Below are positions 1 through 8,844 of a DNA stretch of 64,000 nucleotides, piece by piece (within the stretch, counting starts at the first letter, position 1; every line of letters starts with the position of its first letter). The translations under genes were made by a program, and so were the position numbers. The notes under the pieces are model-generated. The model was given only the letters and a program-made list of their open reading frames with translations. It made no database searches and was not told the DNA's origin. Origin of the DNA: Tolypothrix brevis GSE-NOS-MK-07-07A (GTDB lineage Bacteria; Cyanobacteriota; Cyanobacteriia; Cyanobacteriales; Nostocaceae); contig JAHHIJ010000008.1 in the NCBI GenBank assembly GCA_019358985.1, positions 62,001 through 126,000 of the forward strand, in the 5' to 3' direction.

Positions 1-203
1 TAAGTGGTAGAAAGTTTAAAATTTTGATCGGCGTTAACTCCAACCAATTTTATTTCTTCGCCACATTGAGTTTTAAACTGCAACAACAGCGGCTGTATTA
101 TACGACATAAGCCGCACCAAGGCGCTTCAAAATTTACTAAAACAGGAATTGGAGATTCTAAAACTTCTTGATTAAATGTCCGATCGCTGACCAACAACAC
201 CAT
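1..203 (-). CDS. Thioredoxin-family protein (C-terminus cut by window edge)
   Basis: The reverse strand from the ATG at 203 reads as a thioredoxin fold start: about 67 residues are visible, with the redox motif W29-C30-G31-L32-C33 followed by RIIQPLL. The motif is WCGLC rather than the classical WCGPC, a variant known in cyanobacterial thioredoxin-like proteins. It probably acts as a cytosolic dithiol-disulfide reductase. The C-terminal third lies beyond the left edge, so length and the cis-Pro loop cannot be checked. The call as a thioredoxin is firm; the exact type is not. Confidence 0.85.
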   Translation of the reverse strand, partial: MVLLVSDRTFNQEVLESPIPVLVNFEAPWCGLCRIIQPLLLQFKTQCGEEIKLVGVNADQNFKLSTT

Positions 204-343
204 GATGCCTCTATAATTACAGGGTTTTTATATCAAACTAGCCATCAGCAGAAGTATTTGGCAAGGAATACGGTTCTGCAAATAGACTGTTCCAGGGTAC
301 AAATAATTATCCGAAAAACAAGCGCGTTTGTTGTTGCGCTGAG

Positions 344-380
344 AAAAAAGCCAGCGCGAGGCTTTCACGGTGGCTTTTTT
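344..380. terminator. A-rich/T-rich hairpin, likely terminator
   Basis: An inverted repeat AAAAAAGCCA (344-353) / TGGCTTTTTT (371-380) has T runs on both strands. It lies in the 391 bp gap between the thioredoxin and NnrU-like genes and could stop transcription in either direction. I see no convincing gene in the rest of 204-594; the reading frame across 168-437 overlaps the thioredoxin start antisense and looks like a shadow. Confidence 0.5.
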
Positions 381-594
381 AGATTTTCAACTCCTGACTG
401 CCCCTGGGGAGAGATTTTAAACTGTTTTGTCATTTAGTTTGTAATGAAGGTAATTGAAGCTTCAATTACTACCTTTTCTAAATCTCGCTTTTGATATTAC
501 GTCCCCCAATGACATCTGCACTCCCACTAATGCTACGGGGAATTGGATAGCAATTGAGAAGATTAAATCTTCATCTTCTGCTATTAGGGTGTAC

Positions 595-1317
595 CTAAAA
601 TAACCATTGTACCTTACTACTTGCTTCAAGCAATAGGGGGTGTGACCACCAAAGTAGACCGATAAAACCAGCGACTCCTAAATAAGCCAGGCGGAGAAAT
701 TCTTGCCATTTAAGAGATTGACGGCGATCCAGAACAGCTAAAAAAGGAATAATTGAAGTTCGCTGTTTGACGATTTCAAAGGCTTCACCGTAACGCGATC
801 GCATACGCCGATCGCCATGCCAAACTCCAAATAAGTGGTGTAACACCAATCCCACTGAGGTAACAAGAGTAAAGCTTGTACCGAGCCAGAGGGTATGAGC
901 AACACACCAAATTATCTGCCCAACCATCTGCGGATGACGGGTAATCCGAATAATGCCCGTTTCGTAGAGGTGGACGGAGGGCTTTTGAATGGCAGCAATT
1001 TCTAGTAGATTGAATGTAGCTGGATACAAAAACAAAAACGAAATCGCTGAAAGCACCCAAACTACTGGCTTGATTCCTGGCACACCTTGGAGTTGCCAAA
1101 GTTGCCAGCCATCATAACGGTGGTTAATAAAGTAAACGATTAAAATTACAGCTAAAGGCAAGCTGAGTAACGCAAAGAATACGCGATAGAGCCTTGGTCC
1201 AATTTGTTTTTCGGCATACGGACGCAAAGCTGCTCCTCCACTGTGAGCGATCGCAAAAACTATTTGTAACCCCAGCATGACAAAATGACTGTTGGTTAAC
1301 CAAGTGCTCAACATCAT
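595..1317 (-). CDS. NnrU-family membrane protein (Z-ISO-like)
   Basis: A 240-residue polytopic membrane protein with about six hydrophobic segments. It has the NnrU family signature: an early HSGGAALRP stretch, the RITRHPQMVGQIIW motif near residue 125 and HHLFGVWHGDRRMRSRYGEAFE near 160. The family includes plant 15-cis-zeta-carotene isomerase (Z-ISO), a heme-dependent isomerase of carotenoid synthesis, and cyanobacterial homologues are plausible candidates for the same role. It is transcribed divergently from rbcR with a short shared upstream region. Family membership is clear; the carotenoid function is inference. Two adjacent Met codons make the start uncertain by one residue. Confidence 0.8.
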   Translation of the reverse strand: MMLSTWLTNSHFVMLGLQIVFAIAHSGGAALRPYAEKQIGPRLYRVFFALLSLPLAVILIVYFINHRYDGWQLWQLQGVPGIKPVVWVLSAISFLFLYPATFNLLEIAAIQKPSVHLYETGIIRITRHPQMVGQIIWCVAHTLWLGTSFTLVTSVGLVLHHLFGVWHGDRRMRSRYGEAFEIVKQRTSIIPFLAVLDRRQSLKWQEFLRLAYLGVAGFIGLLWWSHPLLLEASSKVQWLF

Positions 1318-1534
1318 ATAAACAGGTGAAGTAATTTAAAGAAAACGCCCATTAAGTACAACCAATACCACAAAGTATTCAAAAGGGGACTTTCGTCAAG
1401 ATGTTGTGCTACTGTCTTTTTCGATTAAAGCTCCAAGTTTAAGATGCAATAAATTGCATTCGCCGTTTTTTGGTGAAATACTAGTTTTTTGCTCTATAAC
1501 TGCTCATGCTCATGGATTTTGTGGGTTTAGCCTT

Positions 1535-2539
1535 ATGTCTGACCTTCCTTTCACTTTAGATCAATTGCGTATTCTCAAAGCGATCGCCGTAGAAGGAAGC
1601 TTCAAGCGTGCCGCTGATAGTCTCTACGTCTCTCAGCCCGCTGTGAGTTTACAAGTTCAAAACCTAGAACGGCAACTAGATGTACCTTTATTCGACCGTG
1701 GAGGACGTCGCGCACAATTAACCGAGGCGGGGCATTTACTTCTGAGTTATGGTGAAAAAATTCTCACCCTATGTCAAGAGACTTGCCGCGCGATCGAAGA
1801 TTTACAAAATCTCCAAGGTGGAACTTTAATAGTCGGTGCTTCTCAAACTACTGGCACCTATCTGTTGCCCAAAATGATTGGCATGTTCCGACAAAAATAC
1901 TCAGATGTGGCTGTGCAGTTGCATGTCCACTCTACCCGTCGGACAGCCTGGAGTGTCGCTAATGGACAGGTAGATTTGGCAATCATCGGCGGCGAGATTC
2001 CCGGCGAACTGGCAGAATCTTTGGAAATTGTTCCTTACGCCGAGGATGAATTAGCGCTGATTTTACCTGTTTTTCATCCTTTTGCCAAACTAGAAACGAT
2101 TCAAAAAGAAGACCTATATAAATTACAATTCATTGGTCTGGATTCTCAATCTACTATTCGCAAGGTAATCGATCAAGTGCTAGCACGCTGCGACATCGAT
2201 GCAAGGCGTTTTAAATTTGAAATGGAACTCAATTCCATAGAAGCAATTAAAAATGCCGTGCAATCTGGCTTGGGGGCTGCTTTTGTTTCTACTAGTGCGA
2301 TCGCTAAAGAATTACAAATGGGTGTGCTACACCGCGCTCCAATTGAAGATGTTGTTGTCAAGCGAACACTGTGGCTCATTTTTAATCCCAATCGGTATAG
2401 ATCAAAGGCAGCCGAAGCCTTTAGCCGAGAAATTTTGCCCCAGTTTGCTACCCCAGGATGGAATCAAGATGTGTTAAAATTCTCACCAAAAAACATTGTC
2501 GTCAGTACATTGGATATAGCGATGCCAAACTCTGATTAA
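1535..2539 (+). CDS. rbcR: LysR-type regulator RbcR
   Basis: LysR-family transcription factor of 334 residues starting [14 protein letters not shown]. The N-terminal winged helix-turn-helix covers about residues 8-65 ([20 protein letters not shown]), followed by a LysR substrate-binding domain with motifs such as [16 protein letters not shown]. The sequence agrees closely with what I recall of cyanobacterial RbcR (Sll0998/Ycf30 type), which controls RuBisCO operon expression. The open frame extends upstream to 1406, but the conserved protein begins at the ATG at 1535, so I take that start. It is divergent from the NnrU-like gene. The last ~20 residues look variable. Confidence 0.88.
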   Translation: MSDLPFTLDQLRILKAIAVEGSFKRAADSLYVSQPAVSLQVQNLERQLDVPLFDRGGRRAQLTEAGHLLLSYGEKILTLCQETCRAIEDLQNLQGGTLIVGASQTTGTYLLPKMIGMFRQKYSDVAVQLHVHSTRRTAWSVANGQVDLAIIGGEIPGELAESLEIVPYAEDELALILPVFHPFAKLETIQKEDLYKLQFIGLDSQSTIRKVIDQVLARCDIDARRFKFEMELNSIEAIKNAVQSGLGAAFVSTSAIAKELQMGVLHRAPIEDVVVKRTLWLIFNPNRYRSKAAEAFSREILPQFATPGWNQDVLKFSPKNIVVSTLDIAMPNSD

Positions 2540-2722
2540 AGCTAAGATTTTGTCAAGAGTCAACAGTCAAGAGTCAAAACTAGGACACTGATGTCGATGG
2601 GTATATTGAAGGAAAATCCGCAATAGCAAAATTCTATCTAAAGGTAGTACAACCCTTATGTGGATGATTACCACCGCAATTACCGTGTCCTTTTAAAGGT
2701 AAATATTCGCTAATAAATATAT

Positions 2723-2757
2723 GCTTGACTATTGACTATTGACTTTGGACTATTGTC
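2723..2757. repeat. Heptad-type short tandem repeat (TTGACTA)
   Basis: Iterations of TTGACTAT / TTGGACTATTG just before the kinase gene. A related GTCAACAGTCAAGAGTCAAA run lies at 2556-2580. These are the short tandemly repeated repetitive sequences typical of Nostocales genomes; they extend the kinase frame upstream artificially. Confidence 0.75.
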
Positions 2758-2785
2758 TTGGACAAAGGACAACAAACCAAAAAAA

Positions 2786-4183
2786 ATGGAAGTTTACTGC
2801 ACTCGTCCACGCTGCCCTCGTCCACAAAATTATTTTACGGATTTAGACGATAACATAACTTTGAAAACAATACAGCAAAAATACTGTACTACTTGTGGAA
2901 TGCCGCTGTTACTGGATGGACGATATGTACCGCTGAAATTGTTGGGTAGAGGGGGTTTTGGAGCCGCTTTCTTAGCACGCGATCGCCGAATTCCCGGAAT
3001 GCGTCAATGTGTAGTTAAGCAATTCCAACCAGCGGGAAATTTAACCTCAACTCAACTGCAACTGGCACAACAGTTGTTTGAACGAGAAGCAGATGTTTTA
3101 GCGCAGATAGGCAACCAAAATGAACAAATTCCTGACTTATTTGCTTATTTTGAAATAACAGTTAAAAGCTGGCAATCAGAACAGCAAGAGCAATTTTTTT
3201 ATCTGGTACAAGAATTTATTGATGGACAAAATTTAGAGGAAGAATTAGCTCCTAGAGGTACATTCACTGAAGAAGAAGCGTTAGAAGTACTGCGAGAAAT
3301 TCTCAAGGTGCTAAAGTTTGTTCATAATGAAGGCATTATCCACAGAGATATCAAACCCTCTAATATTATGCGCGATCGCCACGGCAAATTATACTTGCTA
3401 GATTTTGGCGCAGTGAAGCAAGTAACAAATGCCCCATCAGGTTCTTCTACCGGAATATATTCTATGGGATTTGCACCTCCTGAGCAAATGTCTGGAGGTC
3501 AAGTATATCCGTCTACAGATTTATATGCTTTAGCTGTAACAATTCTCACCTTACTCACAAAAAAGGAAGCAATTCAGCTATTTGATGGTTATAGCAATCA
3601 GTGGAAATGGCGATCGCTTGTATCTATCAATTCAGGTGTTGCTGATATCTTAGACAGAATGCTTTTGCCAGCTGCAAATCAACGCTTTCAGTCCGCTCAA
3701 GACGTTCTTTCGGCGTTAGATTCACTTTCTATACCCCCAACACAACTACGTCCCACTAAACCATCTGTAGCAAAGTTATCGTCGCAAACCCAGCCACCAC
3801 AAGCACCTATTGTTCCCCCACCACCGACAAAACCAGCATTTTCGACAATCGAGTTGTTAAGTGGTGCAGCGTTTAGTGGATTTGAGGGTGCATTGATTGC
3901 GATCGCTCTTTTAAGTCTAGTAAAATCGCCAATAATCACTTTAGCTGTTTCCGCCATAATTTTAGGTATACTGATTTTTGCCCAAACACGGCGATGGATT
4001 GAAAAGCTTGATTTGTTAATTATTGGCGGAATTTCTTTTGCGCTGATCTATTTTGTACCCTTTTTACATGCTAGTCTTAGCTCTGGGCAAGTTGTAATTT
4101 TCGCAGTTGCAGCCGGGTTAATAGCCATTGCAGTTACAGCAATATTTCGTCTGATATATAAATTATTATCTTTGATATTTTAA
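2786..4183 (+). CDS. Ser/Thr protein kinase with N-terminal zinc ribbon and C-terminal membrane helices
   Basis: A 465-residue Hanks-type kinase from the ATG at 2786. Four cysteines (C5, C10, C34, C37) form a likely zinc ribbon as in cyanobacterial SpkB/SpkF-type '4-Cys' kinases. The kinase domain follows: glycine loop GRGGFG at 54-59, probable ATP lysine K78, catalytic loop HRDIKPSN and the metal motif DFG. A proline-rich linker precedes about three to four hydrophobic helices at the C-terminus, so the protein is probably membrane anchored with the kinase cytosolic. The frame is open upstream to 2732, but that part is translated heptad repeat, so the start before EVYC is preferred. Substrate unknown. 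Confidence 0.88.
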   Translation: MEVYCTRPRCPRPQNYFTDLDDNITLKTIQQKYCTTCGMPLLLDGRYVPLKLLGRGGFGAAFLARDRRIPGMRQCVVKQFQPAGNLTSTQLQLAQQLFEREADVLAQIGNQNEQIPDLFAYFEITVKSWQSEQQEQFFYLVQEFIDGQNLEEELAPRGTFTEEEALEVLREILKVLKFVHNEGIIHRDIKPSNIMRDRHGKLYLLDFGAVKQVTNAPSGSSTGIYSMGFAPPEQMSGGQVYPSTDLYALAVTILTLLTKKEAIQLFDGYSNQWKWRSLVSINSGVADILDRMLLPAANQRFQSAQDVLSALDSLSIPPTQLRPTKPSVAKLSSQTQPPQAPIVPPPPTKPAFSTIELLSGAAFSGFEGALIAIALLSLVKSPIITLAVSAIILGILIFAQTRRWIEKLDLLIIGGISFALIYFVPFLHASLSSGQVVIFAVAAGLIAIAVTAIFRLIYKLLSLIF

Positions 4184-4290
4184 TAGCATAGAAAAAAGTA
4201 CAAGCGATCGCCGAAGGTGAAATTTGACACAAGCGATCGCTAATTTGATCTTTTTTGAATTCAAAATTCATGCATTCAGAAAAATTTTTT

Positions 4291-5199
4291 TTAATTGGAG
4301 AGAAGCGACTTGGACATTTTTTCAATCCAATCTTGTATAATCGGATTCACTAGCTCCGGTGCTTCATCTTGAGGACAATGCCCAACACCTTCTAAAGGAA
4401 TAAACTTTACCACTTTTGGGAAATTAGCTAACTCTTTACCTAACTCAAACGGTTCCCAAGGATCAGCTGTTCCCCATAAAATAAGTGCCGGACAAGGTAG
4501 CAGAGGTAAAAGGTCTTCAGGTAGAGGACCTGTAGAATAAGCTGTAAAGGCAAGAAACACAGCTACAGCACCCGGATCGCTTACTGGTGTCATCAAGATA
4601 TCTATTAACTCGTCTGTCACTGCCTCAGAATTGACATAAGCTTTGAGGAGAATTGAGCGCACTGTTTTCGGCTGGGCAATTTGATTAAAAAAGAACTTGC
4701 CAACAGGTTTGATAGATAGCAGGCGTTGCAATAAGGGCGTTCCGGCGCTACGATACCAAGGTAGTGTCTCTCGTTTGCGATCGTGTAATAGCCGTAAAGA
4801 GCAATTCAGCAAGGCAACTCCTAATGCCATATCTGGGTTATCCACCGCTGCTTGCATGACCACAATACAGCCTACAGAATTTCCCACAAAAAAAGCGGGT
4901 TCTCCCACTACTTCCCGGCAAAAATCAGCGATTTGCTGTCCCCAGGTTTCAAACGTGTAGGCAATCTCTTCACCCGGTTTGGGTTTATCCGAAGCACCAA
5001 AGCCAATCAAATCAATAGCATACACACGGCAATTTTCCGCCAGTACAGGGATATTCTTCCGCCAATGTCCCCAAGAGGCTCCAAAGCCATGTACCAAGAC
5101 TACAGCCGGTCCAGCGGTTCCTTGGGTTTGATAGCAAATGGAAAAACCTTGCCAAGTCCAGGTTTTTGTTGCAGGTAGTTTGGTTGTCGATTGGATCAT
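4291..5199 (-). CDS. Alpha/beta-fold hydrolase (pheophytinase/dephytylase-like)
   Basis: About 302 residues from the ATG at 5199 (two upstream in-frame ATGs exist, up to 5265). The alpha/beta hydrolase layout is clear: oxyanion motif VLVHGFGASWGHWR, nucleophile elbow GNSVGC, acid in GTADPWEP and catalytic His in GHCPQDEAPE. The nucleophile context GNSVG is shared with plant pheophytinase and chlorophyll dephytylase groups, so a role on chlorophyll-type esters is possible but only inferred. It is convergent with the kinase gene upstream and divergent from speB across a repeat-filled gap. Confidence 0.8.
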   Translation of the reverse strand: MIQSTTKLPATKTWTWQGFSICYQTQGTAGPAVVLVHGFGASWGHWRKNIPVLAENCRVYAIDLIGFGASDKPKPGEEIAYTFETWGQQIADFCREVVGEPAFFVGNSVGCIVVMQAAVDNPDMALGVALLNCSLRLLHDRKRETLPWYRSAGTPLLQRLLSIKPVGKFFFNQIAQPKTVRSILLKAYVNSEAVTDELIDILMTPVSDPGAVAVFLAFTAYSTGPLPEDLLPLLPCPALILWGTADPWEPFELGKELANFPKVVKFIPLEGVGHCPQDEAPELVNPIIQDWIEKMSKSLLSN

Positions 5200-5250
5200 A
5201 GAAAATTTAACGATATTGCGCTCATTCCCCACCTTCAATGTACTCATGAT

Positions 5251-5277
5251 GTAGAGACGTAGCAATGCTACGTCTCT
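5251..5277. repeat. Palindromic core repeat, AGCAATGCT type
   Basis: Arms GTAGAGACG and CGTCTC surround the self-complementary centre TAGCAATGCTA. The DNA following it to 5310 (GGGTAACG...ATGTCTA) matches the right half of the element at 5312-5402, so this is a second, partial copy of that element. Confidence 0.8.
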
Positions 5278-5311
5278 TGGGGTTGTGGGTAACGCCAGTT
5301 TTATGTCTAAT

Positions 5312-5402
5312 AGACATCTCCAGATTCATACGTAAAGACGTTCCGGCGGAACGTCTCTACAAGGGTTTCGGGTAACGCATAATTAAATTCGGTCGATGTC
5401 TA
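5312..5402. repeat. MITE-like element, family B (AGACATCTCCAGA ends)
   Basis: Begins AGACATCTCCAGATTCATAC, contains the palindromic core at 5332-5360 (GTAAAGACGTTCC/GGAACGTCTCTAC), continues AAGGGTTTCGGGTAACGCAT and ends GATGTCTA. Relatives with the same flanks lie at 17279-17369 and 45702-45791. Confidence 0.75.
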
Positions 5403-5417
5403 ATATAAAACTTTAAA

Positions 5418-5515
5418 ATACAGCAGATTTCACTCCTTATGAGGTACATGCGTAAAATCCAAAACCCGCTCTGAGACGTTCCGCCGGAACGTCTCTACGT
5501 GTATTTCAAAAATCA
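5418..5515. repeat. MITE-like element, family C, left part
   Basis: Starts ATACAGCAGATTTCA, then GTAAAATCCAAAACC, then the palindromic core at 5472-5498 and GTGTATT. The same order of flanks is found at 60383-60496, where a matching right end CTGCTGTAT exists; here I do not see the right end. With the two elements to the left it fills most of the 429 bp gap before speB. Confidence 0.6.
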
Positions 5516-5628
5516 AATATTAGTCCTATAAGATAGCTCTTACTTTTTGATAGAAATAGTGCATTCATAAGTGAGATTGTGTCAGTATTAGGAGTTACAT
5601 CTTATCTAAACTGAGGAAACTTTTTGTC

Positions 5629-6549
5629 ATGTTGGCACAAACTTCTACTTCTGTAATGCCATTTCTTGGCAGTGACGTGGCTACTAATTATGATACATCA
5701 AAAGTAGTAATATTGCCCATTGCTTACGAAGCAACAACCACTTATCGCCGGGGCTGTGAAAATGGTCCAGATTCGATACTGGAGGCTTCTCATCAGGTGG
5801 AATATTACGATGAAGAACTGGATAGAGAAACTGGTTGCGAAGTCGGAATTTACACTCATCAAACAATTGCGGACACCCGCGAAGGTAATATCACTGCCGA
5901 GGAAATGCTAAAAGTTACCGAAGAAACGGTTTCTAAGTTTATTGGCGATCGCAAATTTGTGATTGCTTTGGGTGGCGAACACAGTATTACTGCGGGAATT
6001 GTCGAAGCATATCGTAAAGCTTATACAGAACCTTTTACGGTAGTGCAAATTGATGCTCATGGTGACTTACGTCACAGTTATGAAGGGTCAATTCACAATC
6101 ATGCTTGTGTAATGCGGCGAATTGTCGATATGGATTTACCCACCGTCCAAATTGGCATTCGGGCGATTTGTAAAGAAGAAGCTGACTTAATCAAAGATAA
6201 ACAACTAACTGTTTTTCGAGCGCGGGAAATTGCTAACGAACCAAATTGGACCGAACGAGCAATTTCGGCGATTCAGACAGAGAATGTTTTTCTCACCATT
6301 GATTTAGATGGCATCGATCCTACCTTAATTCCCGGCGTTGGTACTCCAGAACCGGGCGGTTTAAATTGGTATGCTTTGATGACCTTTTTGCAACGCGTTT
6401 GTGAAAAACATAATGTCATCGGCTGTGATGTGATGGAATTAGCACCCCTTGTAGATTCAGTAGTTTCACAATTTACGGCAGCCAAATTGGTCTATAAAAT
6501 TATTGGGTATCAAGCATCAGCTAAGGGTTGGTTTGAAGTTGGAACATAA
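5629..6549 (+). CDS. speB: Agmatinase / ureohydrolase-family enzyme
   Basis: A 306-residue member of the arginase/agmatinase family, binuclear manganese (or nickel) hydrolases. Metal-binding motifs are present: GGEHSI at 115-120, DAHGD at 142-146 and the DLDGIDP motif with D225 and D227, followed by PGVGTPEPGG. The most likely reaction is agmatine to putrescine plus urea. Some cyanobacterial relatives are guanidine hydrolases, so the substrate is not settled by sequence alone. A redoxin gene follows 51 bp downstream on the same strand and may be cotranscribed. Confidence 0.82.
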   Translation: MLAQTSTSVMPFLGSDVATNYDTSKVVILPIAYEATTTYRRGCENGPDSILEASHQVEYYDEELDRETGCEVGIYTHQTIADTREGNITAEEMLKVTEETVSKFIGDRKFVIALGGEHSITAGIVEAYRKAYTEPFTVVQIDAHGDLRHSYEGSIHNHACVMRRIVDMDLPTVQIGIRAICKEEADLIKDKQLTVFRAREIANEPNWTERAISAIQTENVFLTIDLDGIDPTLIPGVGTPEPGGLNWYALMTFLQRVCEKHNVIGCDVMELAPLVDSVVSQFTAAKLVYKIIGYQASAKGWFEVGT

Positions 6550-6600
6550 CGCTGAATGTGACTATATTTTTTGTTTTTAGTTCCTTGGTGGTGAAAGAAG

Positions 6601-7155
6601 ATGAATATACTAGAAATAATTGACACTCCTGTAGGAAGCTACGCACCAGATTTTGAATTGCCAGGAATCGACAAACAAGTACACCATCTTCGGCGTTATC
6701 TTGAAAAGTTCCGTGCTGTCGGCGTCATTTCTATGTGCAACCAATGTCCTTATGTCAGGTTGTATATAGATAGGCTAAAAGAAATTCAAGCGGAATTTGC
6801 TGAACAAGGTTTTTCGCTGATTGGCATGAATGGCAGTGATGGTAATGAAAATCCCACGGAAAGCTTTGAGAATATGCAAGCTTTTGCCCTCATGCATGAG
6901 TTGAACTTTCCCTATTTATGGGATTCAACCCAAGATACAAGCCGCAGCTTTGGAGCGCTGGTTACACCAATGGCTTTTTTGATCGATAAAGATGGTGTAG
7001 TCCGCTACAAAGGGCAAATCGATGATAATCCGGAAGATTCCCGGTTTGTGAAAGAGCAATATCTAAAAAACGCGATCGCCTCTTTATTTCAAGGTGAAGA
7101 AGTTTACATTACGCAAACTCCACCTGTTGGTACTTGCCTAATCTGGCGGAATTAG
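6601..7155 (+). CDS. Redoxin / AhpC-TSA-type thioredoxin-fold protein
   Basis: A 184-residue thioredoxin-fold protein: strand-loop APDFELPG, redox-like motif MCNQCPYV near residue 50, a GMNGSDGNENPTES loop typical of this redoxin subgroup, and the cis-Pro region TPMAFLIDKDG near 122. The CxxC is followed by Pro, as in peroxiredoxin-like 'thioredoxin family' proteins seen in many bacteria. Probably a cytosolic thiol oxidoreductase or peroxidase; substrate unknown. It sits between speB and pyrH in the same direction. Confidence 0.8.
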   Translation: MNILEIIDTPVGSYAPDFELPGIDKQVHHLRRYLEKFRAVGVISMCNQCPYVRLYIDRLKEIQAEFAEQGFSLIGMNGSDGNENPTESFENMQAFALMHELNFPYLWDSTQDTSRSFGALVTPMAFLIDKDGVVRYKGQIDDNPEDSRFVKEQYLKNAIASLFQGEEVYITQTPPVGTCLIWRN

Positions 7156-7225
7156 AGACAGAAAGTCACCCCCACTGCTATCTTAAGTTGGAGGCAATTG
7201 CAACTTTTTGATAAAGCGTAACTTC

Positions 7226-7954
7226 ATGGGAACAAATTACCGACGGGTTTTACTTAAACTAAGCGGTGAAGCCTTGATGGGCAACATGGGCTATGGAATT
7301 GATCCAGAAGTGGTGAAAGAAATAGGACAAGAGGTAGCAGAGGTGATAGCCACAGGCGTGCAAATCGCCATTGTTGTGGGCGGTGGTAATATTTTTCGTG
7401 GCGTCAAAGCGGCGTCAGCGGGCATGGATCGGGCAAACGCTGACTACATCGGCATGATTGCCACGGTAATGAATGCCATGACGCTGCAAGACTCCCTGGA
7501 ACGAATAGGGGTCGAAACGCGGGTACAAACAGCGATCGCTATGCAAGAAATAGCCGAACCGTATATTCGTCGTCGTGCCATCCGTCATCTTGAAAAAGGA
7601 CGGGTGGTAATTTTTGGCGCTGGTTCTGGAAATCCTTTCTTTACTACCGATACGACTGCCGCATTAAGAGCCGCAGAAATTGATGCTGAAATAATTTTTA
7701 AAGCAACCAAGGTAGACGGAGTGTACGATGCTGACCCCCATATCTATCCTAATGCCAAACGCTATCAAAGCCTTACTTACGCCCACGTTTTGGCTCAAGA
7801 TTTGCGGGTAATGGATAGTACCGCGATTGCTATGTGTAAAGAAAACAACATTCCCATACTTGTATTTGATTTATCGGTGCGAGGTAATATTCAACGAGCA
7901 ATTATGGGAGAATCTATCGGCACCCTTGTGGGAGGTTCTTGTGAAATTAGATGA
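7226..7954 (+). CDS. pyrH: UMP kinase
   Basis: A 242-residue amino-acid-kinase-fold UMP kinase starting [17 protein letters not shown]. Motifs include the phosphate-binding KLSGEAL, the GGGNIFRG loop, the [14 protein letters not shown] region and the [14 protein letters not shown] segment near residue 145. It phosphorylates UMP to UDP for pyrimidine nucleotide synthesis and works as a hexamer. The frame is open to 7208, but the family start is the ATG at 7226. It overlaps frr by 14 bp, the standard bacterial pyrH-frr order. Confidence 0.96.
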   Translation: MGTNYRRVLLKLSGEALMGNMGYGIDPEVVKEIGQEVAEVIATGVQIAIVVGGGNIFRGVKAASAGMDRANADYIGMIATVMNAMTLQDSLERIGVETRVQTAIAMQEIAEPYIRRRAIRHLEKGRVVIFGAGSGNPFFTTDTTAALRAAEIDAEIIFKATKVDGVYDADPHIYPNAKRYQSLTYAHVLAQDLRVMDSTAIAMCKENNIPILVFDLSVRGNIQRAIMGESIGTLVGGSCEIR

Positions 7955-8489
7955 AGCTGAGAGTACGATGCAAAAGACCGTTGAGTCAACTCAACGAGCT
8001 TTTAACACGATTCGCACTGGTCGCGCCAATGCGAGTCTATTAGATAAGGTGATGGTGGAATACTACGGTACTCCCACATCGATGAAATCACTGGCAAACA
8101 TTAGCACGCCAGATTCGACAAGTATTACGATTCAGCCTTACGATCGCAATACCATGAACTTGATCGAAAAGGCAATTTCGATGTCGGATGTTGGTTTAAC
8201 CCCCAACAACGACGGTTCTGTGATTCGGCTGAATATTCCGCCCTTGACAAGCGATCGGCGTAAAGAATTTGTCAAACTCGCCGCCAAATATGCTGAAGAA
8301 GGGCGCGTTGCCATTCGCAACATCCGCCGCGATGCCCTAGACTCAATTCGCAAGCAGGAGAAAGCCTCGGAAATCTCTGAGGATGAAGCCAAAGACCAGC
8401 AAGACCAATTGCAAAAAATAACCGACAAGTACACCGCCAAAATCGGCGACTTGTTGGCAGAAAAAGAAAAAGACATCACCACTGTCTAA
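7941..8489 (+). CDS. frr: Ribosome recycling factor
   Basis: RRF, 182 residues, the usual family length. The start is a GTG at 7941 ([11 protein letters not shown]), placed six bases after a strong GGAGG at 7931-7935 that lies inside the end of pyrH; an upstream ATG in the same frame is within pyrH and is rejected. Diagnostic stretches are [36 protein letters not shown] and [13 protein letters not shown]. With EF-G it splits post-termination ribosomes. Translational coupling to pyrH is likely from the 14 bp overlap. Confidence 0.96.
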   Translation: MKLDEAESTMQKTVESTQRAFNTIRTGRANASLLDKVMVEYYGTPTSMKSLANISTPDSTSITIQPYDRNTMNLIEKAISMSDVGLTPNNDGSVIRLNIPPLTSDRRKEFVKLAAKYAEEGRVAIRNIRRDALDSIRKQEKASEISEDEAKDQQDQLQKITDKYTAKIGDLLAEKEKDITTV

Positions 8490-8495
8490 AGTCTG

Positions 8496-8546
8496 AAGTA
8501 TGAAGGCTGAAGGTTAATTTATGAATTTTTCAACCTTCATACTTTC
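8496..8546. terminator. Inverted repeat after frr, possible terminator
   Basis: AGTATGAAGG...AAGGTT pairs with AACCTTCATACT, seven bases after the frr stop. The stem is imperfect and the T tract is weak (ACTTTCTTAG). The GAAGTATGAAGGCTGAAGG portion is itself a short repeat, so this may be a repeat rather than a dedicated terminator. Confidence 0.35.
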
Positions 8547-8685
8547 TTAGATGTTTATTAAAACTTTATAAAGTATCGTAGTGTATGGGCTAAAAATTTG
8601 TCATCAGTGGAAGTAATGAGTTGTAATTTAGTAGCGATTACACTCATTAAATAATTTAGATGACATAAAAAACATATTTAAATTC

Positions 8686-8777
8686 AGGACTTACGCACGG
8701 ACTACATATTTCCGTCCCTATCGACGTGAGGAAGCAATCTCAAAGTCTTGTTTTCTGGTAACGAGTGCGTAAGCCCT
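8686..8777. repeat. 92 bp MITE/REP-like element, copy 1
   Basis: Bounded by AGGACTTACGCAC and GTGCGTAAGCCCT, an imperfect terminal inverted repeat. The interior (ACTACATATTTCCGTC...GAAGCAATCTCAAAGTC...) is nearly identical to 47969-48059. A further AGGACTTACGCA end lies at 8797-8808. It fills the gap before the reductase gene. Confidence 0.8.
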
Positions 8778-8844
8778 AAAATTGTTTAAAGTTATTAGGA
8801 CTTACGCAAAAATCAATGTTCTTCAGGAGCAAAAATTCAGCCAT

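Noticed and set aside
168-437. 89-residue plus-strand ORF
   Set aside because: Overlaps the thioredoxin start antisense and the terminator hairpin; no recognisable domain.
785-1099. 104-residue minus-strand ORF inside the NnrU-like gene
   Set aside because: Alternate-frame shadow of a well-supported membrane protein.
1406-1534. 43-residue N-terminal extension of RbcR
   Set aside because: Not part of the LysR fold; family proteins start at MSDLPFTL.
2732-2785. N-terminal extension of the Ser/Thr kinase
   Set aside because: Encoded by heptad repeat DNA; the zinc-ribbon domain begins at 2786.
7827-7940. Upstream ATG for frr inside pyrH
   Set aside because: It would add 38 non-homologous residues; GTG 7941 has a proper GGAGG and gives the standard 182-residue RRF.
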